Assembly: GCA_013166775.1 (NCBI GenBank)
Contig: JABLTJ010000004.1
Span: forward strand, 62,001-126,000
Source of the DNA: Promethearchaeati archaeon
GTDB lineage: Archaea > Asgardarchaeota > Heimdallarchaeia > Heimdallarchaeales > Heimdallarchaeaceae
Direction of reading: 5' to 3'
Length of the DNA: 64,000 nucleotides
In this document: positions 19,505-29,762 of the stretch, piece by piece
How positions within the stretch are numbered: position 1 is the first letter of the stretch
Layout of the letters: every line of letters starts with the position of its first letter
Made by a program: the position numbers and the translations under genes
The notes under the pieces: model-generated
The model's input: the letters and a program-made list of their open reading frames with translations, nothing else
Told to the model about the DNA's origin: nothing
Database searches by the model: none

Positions 19505-19664
19505 ATATTTGAACCCCTTAGGAGTCTAATATATCTATCCAGACTTATATTTAAAAACATAATGTTCGTTTTTTTTCGAGGAAGTAAATCTGAGTATATA
19601 AAATCATTGAATTGCTATACAATGAATAAAACGAATAAAGATGAAAATTATACTAAAACATGGT

Positions 19665-19853
19665 TTAATCTAATTCTGTTGGTTGCTCAAACTGACTACC
19701 AAAGAACTCGAAGACATGGTAACTTCCACATTCGGGACAATGGAATGTAAGTGTAAAAGCTTTCTTTCTATCATCCCCAACAAATTCATGTTCTATTTCT
19801 TTTTCACAGAATTTGCAGTAGAAATTTAGTTTGGGTTTATTTTCTGCGGACAT
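19665..19853 (-). CDS. Small zinc-ribbon protein
   Basis: 62 aa; CKFC...CPEC; ATG start. Confidence 0.6.
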   Translation of the reverse strand: MSAENKPKLNFYCKFCEKEIEHEFVGDDRKKAFTLTFHCPECGSYHVFEFFGSQFEQPTELD

Positions 19854-19910
19854 CTTCCTTCACAATATGATTCTTTAATGTATTTTTAAGTTATTTGCAT
19901 GCAAGCAATT

Positions 19911-21068
19911 CTACAATATATTTTTGAATCTGTCTACAACTTCCTCTATCTGGGGAACACTTACTGATCCAAAGCTAGCTCTTATGTAATTATCTTGATT
20001 GGGACCGAATTCTGTTCCTGGCACAACAACAACATCAGCATCCTCAAAAGCTCTTTCAGAGAAATCTTTTCCATCTGAATATTTGGTTTCCTCAACATTT
20101 GCGTAACAATAGAAGGATCCTTTTGGTCTTTTACATTTTACTCCATCAATTGAGTTAAATCCATCTACTATTGTATTTCGACGTGTTTGGAACTCATTCT
20201 TAACGTATTTTTTGAACTCTTTTGCTTCCTTTGTGTGCATAAAGTTAGCTAAAGCAATTTGCATAGGAGTGGTAGCGTTAGCGATAATATAAGTATGATA
20301 TCTCAGTATAGGTCGTAAAATATCTGGAGTTGTGACTCCAAAACCCATTCTCCATCCTGGTATTGCAAATGTTTTGGAGAAGGAATTTACTGTTATTGTT
20401 TTTTCGTAAGCATCATCTATTGAGGCAATATGTACATGTTTATTATCATCATAAGTATAGTATTCATACACTTCATCACTTAAAATAAAAATATCATTAT
20501 CAACTGCAAGATCAACAATTGCTTTGAGCTCTTCACGAGTCATCACAGCTCCAGTAGGATTACTTGGAAAATTTAAAAAAATGAATTTTGTTTTATCCGT
20601 GATTGATTCTTTTGTTTTTTCGATATCTATTGAGAAATCCTCAGTCGATGGCATCCAAACTATTTTTCCTCCTGCTAAAACTACTTGACGTGGATAGGTA
20701 AGAAAGCAAGGAGCTTGAAGTAAAACCTCATCACCTGGAGTAAGATATGTTTGAAGTGCAACATAAATAATCTGAACACCCCCACACCCAACAATTACTC
20801 CTTCCTCACTACTATAATCAACACCATAATCTTCTTTATAATTCCTTGTTATAGCTTCCCTAAACTCTTTATTACCTGGAGTTAAATCGTAATTGTTAAA
20901 ATTGTTAAAAACTGCATCTTTTAAAGCTTCTTTCAAACCATCTGGTGTGTTAATATCTGGAGCCCCAATACCTAACGAAATCACATTAGCTTTTCCTTTA
21001 GCTTTGGAGAATAATTCTCTAATACCACTTGGTTCAATTTTTTCTAGTTTTTCAGGAAAGAAATTCAT
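19911..21068 (-). CDS. PLP-dependent aminotransferase, class I/II
   Basis: SLGIGAPDINTP, NFPSNPTGAVM, SDEVYEYYTY, SFSKTFAIPGWRMGF motifs. Confidence 0.93.
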   Translation of the reverse strand: MNFFPEKLEKIEPSGIRELFSKAKGKANVISLGIGAPDINTPDGLKEALKDAVFNNFNNYDLTPGNKEFREAITRNYKEDYGVDYSSEEGVIVGCGGVQIIYVALQTYLTPGDEVLLQAPCFLTYPRQVVLAGGKIVWMPSTEDFSIDIEKTKESITDKTKFIFLNFPSNPTGAVMTREELKAIVDLAVDNDIFILSDEVYEYYTYDDNKHVHIASIDDAYEKTITVNSFSKTFAIPGWRMGFGVTTPDILRPILRYHTYIIANATTPMQIALANFMHTKEAKEFKKYVKNEFQTRRNTIVDGFNSIDGVKCKRPKGSFYCYANVEETKYSDGKDFSERAFEDADVVVVPGTEFGPNQDNYIRASFGSVSVPQIEEVVDRFKNIL

Positions 21069-21128
21069 TAATTATCAAGTTGGCTTTAAACACTATAGAA
21101 TTAAATGTTTTCATTAAAGCTTAAGCAT

Positions 21129-22199
21129 TTATTTTTGTTCTAAAATTTCTACTATCTTATCAGCAGGAGATTCAAGTTTCTCTAGAATACTTTGAACCTG
21201 GTTTCTCATAACAGTTTTATTCACTGGATTCATCAATAAATCCTTTGCTCTAGAAATCGCTTCTTGAAGTGTAAATTCATTAAACAAGGGAATTCCTATG
21301 GATGCTATGTATTCCAATACTTCCAATGGTTTGGGATAATAAGAGATAGAAGGTGTTCCAAGAGCTGCTGCTTCTCTAGCCATAGTTGCTCCACCTGTAA
21401 TGCATAAATCTGAGAAATAGTACAAAGATAGAGTATCTACAGCTTTTGGAGGGATAATAATTTTATTTCCGAACTTCTTCAGAAGGAATTCTTTTTGACT
21501 CTCATATCTTGGAAAAACGATTGCTTTTCCATCATAGACATCAAATATCGCTAACAAAATCTCATCTAAAAGTGTTTGACCTGCCATTTTTTTATCAAGC
21601 ATGTAAGCTGCACTACTCTCTTCTGGTCGAGCTATGATAAATTTATCTTCTTTTGATAAATTCAACATTTCAAGAGTTTCTTCCTTTGCAGAAAAATCTG
21701 TTAGCCAAGCTACTTCATCAATGCCATCATAAGGATAAAACTGTGCATCTAGTGCACCTAATTTTAGCCAGTTTTCTTTTCTAATACTTGAGCTGTAAAC
21801 CAAATATTTTGTTAAGGGTATAGTGAGTTTTCCAACAGCTTTAGCATGTGGTGAATCATTTACATTAATTACAGGTATGCCTAAGCCAAATGCTACTCTA
21901 GTTGATTCAGGGCAAGCAAAGGAAATGTGAATATCAGGCTTTTTTCCTAGATTATGAATATATTCAGCAAGTAAATTTATTCTAGTATTTCCTGCAATGA
22001 GCTTTCCGTATAAAGTCCCCCCACCATGTTTTCCAAGAACTTTAACATCTCTCTTGAGTAGATCAAACAAACTTGAAACGTAATCATATTCTCTACAAGT
22101 AAATATGACTTCATGACCTAGCTTCTCCAATTCAGTAGCTACAGCATCAAATAACAGAGGTTCCTTTGCTGTTACAGCGTCAAACCAGATTATCATCAA
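21129..22199 (-). CDS. DUF354-like protein (glycosyltransferase-like fold)
   Basis: MMIIWFDAVTAKEPLLFDAVATELEKLGHEVIFTCREYD; ITGGATMAREAAALGTPSISYYP. Confidence 0.8.
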   Translation of the reverse strand: MMIIWFDAVTAKEPLLFDAVATELEKLGHEVIFTCREYDYVSSLFDLLKRDVKVLGKHGGGTLYGKLIAGNTRINLLAEYIHNLGKKPDIHISFACPESTRVAFGLGIPVINVNDSPHAKAVGKLTIPLTKYLVYSSSIRKENWLKLGALDAQFYPYDGIDEVAWLTDFSAKEETLEMLNLSKEDKFIIARPEESSAAYMLDKKMAGQTLLDEILLAIFDVYDGKAIVFPRYESQKEFLLKKFGNKIIIPPKAVDTLSLYYFSDLCITGGATMAREAAALGTPSISYYPKPLEVLEYIASIGIPLFNEFTLQEAISRAKDLLMNPVNKTVMRNQVQSILEKLESPADKIVEILEQK

Positions 22200-22271
22200 A
22201 CATCATCTAACTTTATAACAAAAAAACATTATGCTTCATTTTTCAAATAAAAAGAAAGAATGAGAAGAAAA

Positions 22272-24437
22272 TTAGTCACATTTACTATAACCACAAGATC
22301 TACATGTGTAGCAACCTTCAGCAAACTCTAGCATTCCACCACATTCAGGACATGCAACAGTGCCATTTGGTCTAATTATCTGTGCTCCATCAATATATGA
22401 TTCCAAGACATGAGCAATTCCATCTGCACAAGATAAAACTGTTTTTCCTTGATAGAAATTTGGGCTTGGACAGCGTATACCTGCTAAATGGTCAGTGATA
22501 GATTCTAATCTTACACCAGATCTTAGAGCAAGAGAGATCAGTCTTCCTACTGCTTCACTTTGACTTGCTATACATCCACCACTTTTTCCTACTTGGACAA
22601 AGACTTCACAAACACCTGTCTCATCTCTGTTTATGGTCACATAGAGGTTTCCGCATCCTGCCCTAATTTTATGTGTTCTTCCTATTGTAACTTCAGGACG
22701 GGGCCTAGGTACAACCTTGTCTGTAATAACAACTTTGATGTCTTGTTCTGCTACTTTTTCAGTTTTCTTTGTTGTTAGAACTTGATATTTTCTAGAACCA
22801 TCTCTATATACAGTGACACCCTTGCATCCTTTCTTGTAAGCTAGTAAATAAGTTTTGGATATATCTTCTTTAGATGCAGTAGATGGGAAATTTATAGTTT
22901 TAGAAGTGGCATTATCTATGTATTTCTGAAAAGCTGCTTGCATCTCTATATGCCATTCAGGTTCTATATCATGGGATGTCACAAACACATCTCTAATTTC
23001 CATAGGAAGCTCATCTATTTCCTGAATTGAGTTTGTTGCAGATATTGTTTCAATAAGCTCTTCAGAATATAATTTAGCCTTTTTCAGTTTTTCTTCAAAA
23101 AGATGATTCACATCAAAAAGTTTCTTTCCGCCAAGAACATTTCTTGTAAATGCTATAGCATAATAAGGTTCTATTCCACTTGAGCAACCAGCAATTAATG
23201 ATATTGTTCCTGTCGGAGCAATAGTTGTTACAGTAGCATTACGCATGTTATCATATTGAGCTTTCAGAGTACTCTTTTCAAAATTAGCAAAATCCCCTCT
23301 TTCTTTTCCAAGCTTAGCAGATTCATCTCGTGCAGTGGATTGGATGAAAGACATAATTTCTTCTGCTTTTTCGATAGCTTCAGTTGAATTATATCTAATT
23401 CCTACCTTTACTAGTAAGTCAGCAAATCCCATAACACCTAAACCAATTTTACGATTTGCTTTAGTCATTTCTTCTATTTGAGGTAGTATAAAGCTGTTCT
23501 TGTCTATAATATTATCAAGGAAACGTATACTAGTTCTTATTGTTTTCTCTAGTAATTCCCAACTAATTTTTCCTTTTGAAACATGCTTTGAAAGATTGAT
23601 AGAACCTAAATTGCAGCTCTCCCATGGGAGCAATGGCATTTCACCACAAGGATTCGTACTCTCAATTTCACCAACTGCAGGAGTTGGATTGTCTCTATTG
23701 ATTCTATCTATGAAAACTATTCCAGGCTCACCGTTTTTCCATGCAAGCTCAATAATTTTGTTGAATACTTCCTTTGCATTTAATTTTCCCATAGTTTTGT
23801 TATTTCTGGGATTTATAAGATCATAATCCTCATTGTTCTCAACTGATTTCATGAAACTTTCAGTTACAGCAACAGAAATATTGAAATTCGTAAAACGAGT
23901 TTGTTCTTCTTTGCATGTAATGAATTCCATGATATCAGGATGATCAACACGAAGAATCCCCATATTAGCACCCCTTCTACGTCCTCCTTGTTTTACAGTA
24001 TTTGTAGCTGCATTGAAGACTTCCATAAATGAAATAGGACCACTTGCGATTCCTCCAGTTGTCTTAACAACATCATTCTTTGGCCGAAGTCTAGAGAATG
24101 CAAAACCTGTCCCTCCTCCACCTTGATGAATCAGGGCACTATTCTTCACAGCTTCAAAAATCGATGTCATATCATCTTCAATTGGTAGGACATAACATGC
24201 ACTAAGTTGTCCTAGCTTAGTACCTGCATTCATAAGTGTGGGAGAATTAGGTAAGAAACGTAAAGAAATCATTATGTCATAGAATTTTTCTCTTTCTTCC
24301 TCATTGTCTCCAATTGCATTTGAAACTCTCCAGAAGAGTTCTTCCGGTGTTTCTAATAATTTTTTATTTTCATCTCTGAGAAGATATCTCTTCTCCAAAA
24401 CAGTGATAGCATTTTTTGAGAGGTCAGTTACTGTCAC
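22272..24437 (-). CDS. nrdJ: Adenosylcobalamin-dependent (class II) ribonucleoside-diphosphate reductase
   Basis: 721 aa; SPTLMNAGTKLGQLSACYVLPIEDDM, STNPCGEMPLLPWESCNLGSINLSK, TIAPTGTISLIAGCSSGIEP, TSCPD-like region and C-terminal CPECGG...CRSCGYSKC. Confidence 0.95.
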   Translation of the reverse strand: MTVTDLSKNAITVLEKRYLLRDENKKLLETPEELFWRVSNAIGDNEEEREKFYDIMISLRFLPNSPTLMNAGTKLGQLSACYVLPIEDDMTSIFEAVKNSALIHQGGGGTGFAFSRLRPKNDVVKTTGGIASGPISFMEVFNAATNTVKQGGRRRGANMGILRVDHPDIMEFITCKEEQTRFTNFNISVAVTESFMKSVENNEDYDLINPRNNKTMGKLNAKEVFNKIIELAWKNGEPGIVFIDRINRDNPTPAVGEIESTNPCGEMPLLPWESCNLGSINLSKHVSKGKISWELLEKTIRTSIRFLDNIIDKNSFILPQIEEMTKANRKIGLGVMGFADLLVKVGIRYNSTEAIEKAEEIMSFIQSTARDESAKLGKERGDFANFEKSTLKAQYDNMRNATVTTIAPTGTISLIAGCSSGIEPYYAIAFTRNVLGGKKLFDVNHLFEEKLKKAKLYSEELIETISATNSIQEIDELPMEIRDVFVTSHDIEPEWHIEMQAAFQKYIDNATSKTINFPSTASKEDISKTYLLAYKKGCKGVTVYRDGSRKYQVLTTKKTEKVAEQDIKVVITDKVVPRPRPEVTIGRTHKIRAGCGNLYVTINRDETGVCEVFVQVGKSGGCIASQSEAVGRLISLALRSGVRLESITDHLAGIRCPSPNFYQGKTVLSCADGIAHVLESYIDGAQIIRPNGTVACPECGGMLEFAEGCYTCRSCGYSKCD

Positions 24438-24784
24438 GTTTATCTCCTGTATTAAATTATTCTTAAATTGGTTATTAAACCCCGAAGAATCTCATAACGA
24501 TATATGATTTACATCGTTTTGAGAAACGCTTTCTTCAGATACTTTCTAGTAGGATAAAATGAACCATATTTAAGGATTTATAACACCTTTTTTTTCGCGA
24601 TAGAAGCAGTCTAAATGACAATATTCTACCGACAAAAATCAAGGTAAAAAACAAGTTTTTATAAATATTTAAAAAAAGATACAAGGAAAAATTATGCCTT
24701 ACATATAGAATTACATTTCTGATATATTTCTCATATACATTTTCCGATAGATTTTAATTTGCTCAAAATATAATAGATGCATAA

Positions 24785-25642
24785 ATGAAATTCAAGATGA
24801 ATCGAAGAGCTGTTTCTCCAGTTGTAGCAATTGTCCTAATGTTTGCTCTTACAACTGCAGCAATAGGCATTTCTTTAGCTTATATGTTTCCAAGTATTAG
24901 TCAGTTTAAGGACAAAAGTTACAATAATAGTAATAATCTCTACTTCATTGCTTTAGATTCAGCAATTCAAGATTTAATAACAAACAATCCTCCAATGAGT
25001 AAACAAATCCAGATAAATCAAGAAGAAGGAGAGTTTATGGTTGACTCAAGCTGGAGAGTTCTCTTTCTGCTCAAAGATGTAACAGGGACACAAAGTAGTC
25101 TGGTGCTTGATGAACAAATTACTCGAATTGTGCATAGGAGTACCGCAGTAGCGGATTATGATAAAGGAGAACATAGATATATGATAGGTCCTCAAGATCA
25201 AGATTATTTATTCATTAATGGGAGTAGCACTCTTTATAATGAGATAACTGTGTTAAACAGTTCTAGAACAATGTATGAACCGAGTTTTCTTGATTTAGCC
25301 TTGTATTATAGATATGCTCTTTCAATTAATTATAAAGATGCAGGATCAACAGAGATCTATCAATTAGATATAATTCATGTTAATTTGATTCTAAATGAAT
25401 CCTCTCTGGAGAGTACTATGCAAAAGCATATTTCTCTCCAACTAACCTATTTTGGAACTCAATATGAAGAGTATGGTACTATTGATTTTCTGAATGATAT
25501 TGAGGGAGAAATCCGTCTACTTGACCAATATAATCATTTTCAGAATGACTTTCCAATTTATTTCCCAGTAAATACGAATTTTGTTTCACATCAAATTAAT
25601 GTAAACATTATTAAAATAGATATAGGAGTATCATTTAGCTAG
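24785..25642 (+). CDS. Type IV pilin/archaellin-like protein
   Basis: N-terminus KMNRRAVSPVVAIVLMFALTTAAIGISLAYMF: class III signal peptide-like archaeal pilin N-terminus. Confidence 0.8.
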   Translation: MKFKMNRRAVSPVVAIVLMFALTTAAIGISLAYMFPSISQFKDKSYNNSNNLYFIALDSAIQDLITNNPPMSKQIQINQEEGEFMVDSSWRVLFLLKDVTGTQSSLVLDEQITRIVHRSTAVADYDKGEHRYMIGPQDQDYLFINGSSTLYNEITVLNSSRTMYEPSFLDLALYYRYALSINYKDAGSTEIYQLDIIHVNLILNESSLESTMQKHISLQLTYFGTQYEEYGTIDFLNDIEGEIRLLDQYNHFQNDFPIYFPVNTNFVSHQINVNIIKIDIGVSFS

Positions 25643-25651
25643 GAGATTATT

Positions 25652-26116
25652 ATGCCCAGTGAATATATAATGTATTTATCAATACTACTAGTAGGAACAC
25701 TTGCAATAGGTGGAATTTCAGCAACTATGGTTGCAATAAATAACACAATGGAAGAAAGGGCAATAGAAGTAAATCTGGAAAATATTCTACAGAGCATTAC
25801 GAAGGTTATTCACGACGTTAAAGAAAATGGTGATAATCAAGTTGAGCTCGGGGCAACAGATCTGAGTTATATCAATATTCTTGCTATTCCAGAAGAAATT
25901 CAAGAGGAGGAGTACATCATAGAAGTAACTTCTACAAATACATCCTATTCATTAAAAGCAAGCCTTAAAGAAGATCCAGAATTTTTCATTTCAGTTTCAC
26001 TCCTGATTTCACCTGATACAATCACAATTTCAGGATCTATTGACAGTACTGGTAATGCACCAAAAGTTATCTACATCTTTGACGGAATATCAAGCTCAAT
26101 TCTACTAGCTAACTAA
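25652..26116 (+). CDS. Pilin-locus membrane-anchored protein (minor pilin/ArlF-G-like)
   Basis: 154 aa; single N-terminal TM, beta-rich remainder; lies between a pilin and the secretion ATPase. Confidence 0.55.
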   Translation: MPSEYIMYLSILLVGTLAIGGISATMVAINNTMEERAIEVNLENILQSITKVIHDVKENGDNQVELGATDLSYINILAIPEEIQEEEYIIEVTSTNTSYSLKASLKEDPEFFISVSLLISPDTITISGSIDSTGNAPKVIYIFDGISSSILLAN

Positions 26117-26118
26117 AA

Positions 26119-26154
26119 TTGAAGGTCTTTCTAAGCTGAGCTTTCTACCTTCAA
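26119..26154. other. Intergenic inverted repeat (predicted hairpin) after the pilin pair
   Basis: Perfect 8-bp arms TTGAAGGT (26119-26126) / ACCTTCAA (26147-26154) with an inner AAGCTGAGCTT palindrome; 2 nt after the stop codon. Confidence 0.5.
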
Positions 26155-26295
26155 AAAAAGAGCCTAAGAAAGTTTTAAAGATTGGATAAACTGTCGATTT
26201 TTTTTATGAAAAAAAATGCAGAATCGATGTAAAAACATCTTTTATTAACTAAAATGAAAAATAACTTTAAAAAGAGTAGCACTTAATATTAATCT

Positions 26296-27831
26296 ATGCA
26301 AGAAGAAACTGGAGAAACTTTTACTGATACTGCAGCAGTTCCAATTCTTGAGGAAACTTATCCTGTCAGTCCTCCATTCTCTTACGTTCTAATTCAAACG
26401 GATCCCGTTTCTAAAAGAACACAGTATATGGTCGTCGAGATTCCTCTTGACAGTAAAGAACAGGCAATTTATAACAAAATATTTTCGATAATGGTTGACG
26501 AATTAGATGTTGACCTTAGTGTTTTGAAATCATCTGAAAAGGCAGAAGAATTTCTCAAGAAGAAAATAGTTGATATCATTAAAAGGTACAGAATTTCACT
26601 TAATGAATCTCAATTTGAAAAAATTATGTATTATCTAACAAGAGATCTAATTGGTTTCGGTAAGATTCAACCCTTCACACTTGATCCTAATATTGAAGAT
26701 ATATCATGTGATGGTGTTGCTATACCTATTTATGTATGGCACAGAAAGTATGAGTCTATTTCTACAAACGTTTCTTTTGATACATCAGAAGAATTAGATA
26801 GTTTTATCATTAAACTTGCACAAAGAGCAAATAGACATATAAGCATAGCAAATCCTCTATTAGATGCTTCTCTTCCAGATGGAAGCAGAATTCAATTAAC
26901 CTATGGAAAAGAAGTAACACAACGTGGTTCAACTTTTACTATGAGGAAATTCAAAGCAGATCCATTTACTATAACTGATCTTATCCTTTACAATACTATT
27001 GATTTGGACATTGCAGCTTTCTATTGGTTTACTATGGAGCACAATATCAGTACTCTCATCGCAGGAGGAACAGCAGCTGGAAAAACAACTCTTCTTAATA
27101 CGGTTGCGATGATGATTAAACCTGATCTAAAAGTTGTAACTATTGAAGATACTGCTGAACTCAACCTAGCTCATGAAAACTGGATTCCTAGTGTAGTAAG
27201 ATCAGGTTTCGGTGAAACAACAGAAACAGGATACCGTAGGGGACAAATCTCAATGTATGAATTGTTGAGAGCAGCAATGAGACAAAGACCTGACTATATA
27301 ATTGTTGGAGAAATCAGAGGAGAAGAAGCTTACGCGATGTTTCAGGCCATGTCCACTGGACACAGAGGATTAGGAACAATTCATGGTGATTCAGTTGAAG
27401 GAGTAATTCACAGATTGGAAAGCAAACCAATGAATATCCCACGTTCAATGATGAAATCACTGGATATAATCCATGTTATCCGAAAAGTAAGATTACAATC
27501 TAAATTCGCTCGTCGAACCCAGTCAGTAACAGAATTGATTGGTTTAGATCCAGTTACCGAGGAGATTTTAACAAACAAACTCTATCAATGGAATCCAAAA
27601 GATGATACTTTCATTTACTTTGGAAGAAGTTATGTTATGGAGAAAATTATGGAAAATACTGGACTAGAAGAACAAGCTATATTTGATGAACTAGAGCAAA
27701 GAAAAACAATTCTCAGATGGATGGTTAAGAAGCGAATTAGATATTTTGAAGATGTAGCTTCTGTAATCCAAGAGTATAACTCAGATCCAGATAGAGCACT
27801 TGAAAAAGCTAGGAAAGGATTAAAAGCATAA
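26296..27831 (+). CDS. Type II/IV secretion system ATPase (TadA/PilB/ArlI-like)
   Basis: Walker A GGTAAGKTT, TIEDTAELNL Asp box, MRQRPDYIIVGEIRGEEAYAMFQAMSTGHRGLGTIHGDS. Confidence 0.93.
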   Translation: MQEETGETFTDTAAVPILEETYPVSPPFSYVLIQTDPVSKRTQYMVVEIPLDSKEQAIYNKIFSIMVDELDVDLSVLKSSEKAEEFLKKKIVDIIKRYRISLNESQFEKIMYYLTRDLIGFGKIQPFTLDPNIEDISCDGVAIPIYVWHRKYESISTNVSFDTSEELDSFIIKLAQRANRHISIANPLLDASLPDGSRIQLTYGKEVTQRGSTFTMRKFKADPFTITDLILYNTIDLDIAAFYWFTMEHNISTLIAGGTAAGKTTLLNTVAMMIKPDLKVVTIEDTAELNLAHENWIPSVVRSGFGETTETGYRRGQISMYELLRAAMRQRPDYIIVGEIRGEEAYAMFQAMSTGHRGLGTIHGDSVEGVIHRLESKPMNIPRSMMKSLDIIHVIRKVRLQSKFARRTQSVTELIGLDPVTEEILTNKLYQWNPKDDTFIYFGRSYVMEKIMENTGLEEQAIFDELEQRKTILRWMVKKRIRYFEDVASVIQEYNSDPDRALEKARKGLKA

Positions 27832-27837
27832 GATTAA

Positions 27838-27868
27838 GGGATTTTTTTTTATTCCCCTATTTTTTCAT
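27838..27868 (+). terminator. T-rich archaeal-type terminator after the secretion ATPase
   Basis: gggattttttttttattcccctattttttc directly after the stop at 27831. Confidence 0.5.
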
Positions 27869-27922
27869 TAAATAATTGCATTTAAATACAAATATTACTA
27901 AGAACTCTTAACAATATCTGTT

Positions 27923-28585
27923 GTGGTTGAGAGAATGGACAAAGATGATAAGAAAAAGAAGAAAAAGAAAAAGTCTTTTCCAGATGATTTTCCTGATGAT
28001 TTTCCTGATGAAATCTCTTCACCGTTTGATTTCTTTTCATCAGGAAATGAATTCAATATGGATGAGATAATGAAGAAAATATTTCCCTATTTTAAAGGCT
28101 CTTCTTTTGGAAAAATGATAGATGAAATGATGAAGAATCTAATGAAAAATCTTGAAAACGTAGATTCTAGTGAATATGAAGAGATTTTCAAAAATCCATT
28201 TGTTTATGGATTTAAGCTAGGTTTAGGACCAGATGGTAAACCAAATTTTGGTCAATTTGGTAACTTAAAACCAAAAGAATATGGAGATATAGAAACTTCA
28301 GATGTTAGAGAACCTCTTATTGATGTGTTTAAGGAAGATAAATGTGTTAGAGTAGTTGCAGAGGTACCGGGAGTTAACAAGGGGGATGTCCTTTTAACAG
28401 GATCTGAAAGAACTCTAACTATCAAAGCTCATTCAAAATCTAGAAAATATGAAAAATCAGTAAGTTTACCCGTTTCTGTAGATATCAAAACAGCTAAAGC
28501 TAAATACAAAAACGGAGTACTCGAAGTAGTGATTGAGAGGAAAGAAAACCAAAAAGAAGAAGATCATGAAATTGATATAAACTGA
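27923..28585 (+). CDS. Hsp20/alpha-crystallin family small heat-shock-like protein
   Basis: C-terminal PLIDVFKEDKCVRVVAEVPGVNKGDVLLTGSERTLTIKA...NGVLEVVIERK; likely start ATG at 27935 (MDKDDKKKKKKKK). N-terminal (DDFP)n repeat. Confidence 0.82.
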   Translation: MVERMDKDDKKKKKKKKSFPDDFPDDFPDEISSPFDFFSSGNEFNMDEIMKKIFPYFKGSSFGKMIDEMMKNLMKNLENVDSSEYEEIFKNPFVYGFKLGLGPDGKPNFGQFGNLKPKEYGDIETSDVREPLIDVFKEDKCVRVVAEVPGVNKGDVLLTGSERTLTIKAHSKSRKYEKSVSLPVSVDIKTAKAKYKNGVLEVVIERKENQKEEDHEIDIN

Positions 28586-28611
28586 TTTCTAAATAAATTG
28601 AAAAAGAAAGA

Positions 28612-29298
28612 CTACAATTCCATCCATAAGATTATGTTATGTGGAAAAGTTGCCATAATTGTTTGCCCTAGCTGAAGATCAGCTAAATAACTTCCGTCGC
28701 CCATATTGGTTATAAGAGTACTTGGATTAAAATCTAAAATACCATTATTTATCATTGACTTGATACCATTGTTTATCTTATAGAGGTAGATGTAATTTTC
28801 ACTACCAGTAGTGTCTGATATTTCAACATAATATGTTATATCTATTAAGAATGTTCCATCATAATTAACATCAGGACTATCTATTTGTAATGTAACATTG
28901 AAGCTAATATGTATTGAAACAGGATTTAAAGTTGAACTGGAATTACCTAAACTGAAATCTACTTCATCTAAGTAGAGTACAGCTGGTAGATTATGATTAT
29001 CAAGAAAAGATTCTATAGCTTCGAATCCCTCTAATACAGAGACAATAACTTCAGTTCTAGTAGCTCCAGTTGATGAATGAGACAAAGAAGCCTCTGCTAA
29101 ATCCTGGATAGCAGTAATTGAGTTATCTATATAATGGGAAAGCTGTTTTTGATTTGGAGCTGGATTTACATATGGACTTTGGGTTATTCGATAAACAGTT
29201 GTAGAGAGTAGAATTAAGTAGATTAGAATCACTATTGCCAATAATAGAAAAACCTGCCCTTTGCGATTCTTGAATATCGATTTCCTCATTTTATACAC
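28612..29298 (-). CDS. Pilin-like protein with class III-type signal peptide
   Basis: FKNRKGQVFLLLAIVILIYLILLSTTVYRI: basic N-region, KGQ cleavage-like site, hydrophobic helix. Confidence 0.65.
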   Translation of the reverse strand: MYKMRKSIFKNRKGQVFLLLAIVILIYLILLSTTVYRITQSPYVNPAPNQKQLSHYIDNSITAIQDLAEASLSHSSTGATRTEVIVSVLEGFEAIESFLDNHNLPAVLYLDEVDFSLGNSSSTLNPVSIHISFNVTLQIDSPDVNYDGTFLIDITYYVEISDTTGSENYIYLYKINNGIKSMINNGILDFNPSTLITNMGDGSYLADLQLGQTIMATFPHNIILWMEL

Positions 29299-29758
29299 CT
29301 TTCAACCACACTTGGAAGTGATAAATATAAGATTCAAATTCCCCGTTGACTTCTGTAATCAAATAGTCAATTCCTATTGTTTCTTTTGGTAAGATTAGTG
29401 CTTGATTTATCCAACTGTTAATCACTACATCAATTGATTCCATATTTTCACAGTATAACTGGAATTCTCCATTATCCGGTAAAACGCCATAAATTGCTTG
29501 TTTTATTGTATTCTTGATATTTGTTATTTCTACTGCTGAACCAGTTTCAACAGTTACAATATATTCATCTAAAATTCCATTTTTATCAAGAAGTTTTAGT
29601 GTGTTGTAAATATCTTCCTGGAAGTTTGGTTCAGTCGAGGGTTGAGTTGCAAGTTGAACCTCATATAGAGCTGTTACCATTATAATCATAACAGATACAG
29701 CTATGAATGCTTCAATTATGAACAATTGACCCTTCTTGTTTTTAGTTAAACGTTTCAA
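29291..29758 (-). CDS. Pilin-like protein with class III-type signal peptide
   Basis: MKRLTKNKKGQLFIIEAFIAVSVMIIMVTALYEV: KKGQ cleavage-like site, Glu at about +5, hydrophobic helix. Confidence 0.7.
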   Translation of the reverse strand: MKRLTKNKKGQLFIIEAFIAVSVMIIMVTALYEVQLATQPSTEPNFQEDIYNTLKLLDKNGILDEYIVTVETGSAVEITNIKNTIKQAIYGVLPDNGEFQLYCENMESIDVVINSWINQALILPKETIGIDYLITEVNGEFESYIYHFQVWLKGV

Positions 29759-29762
29759 TTTA

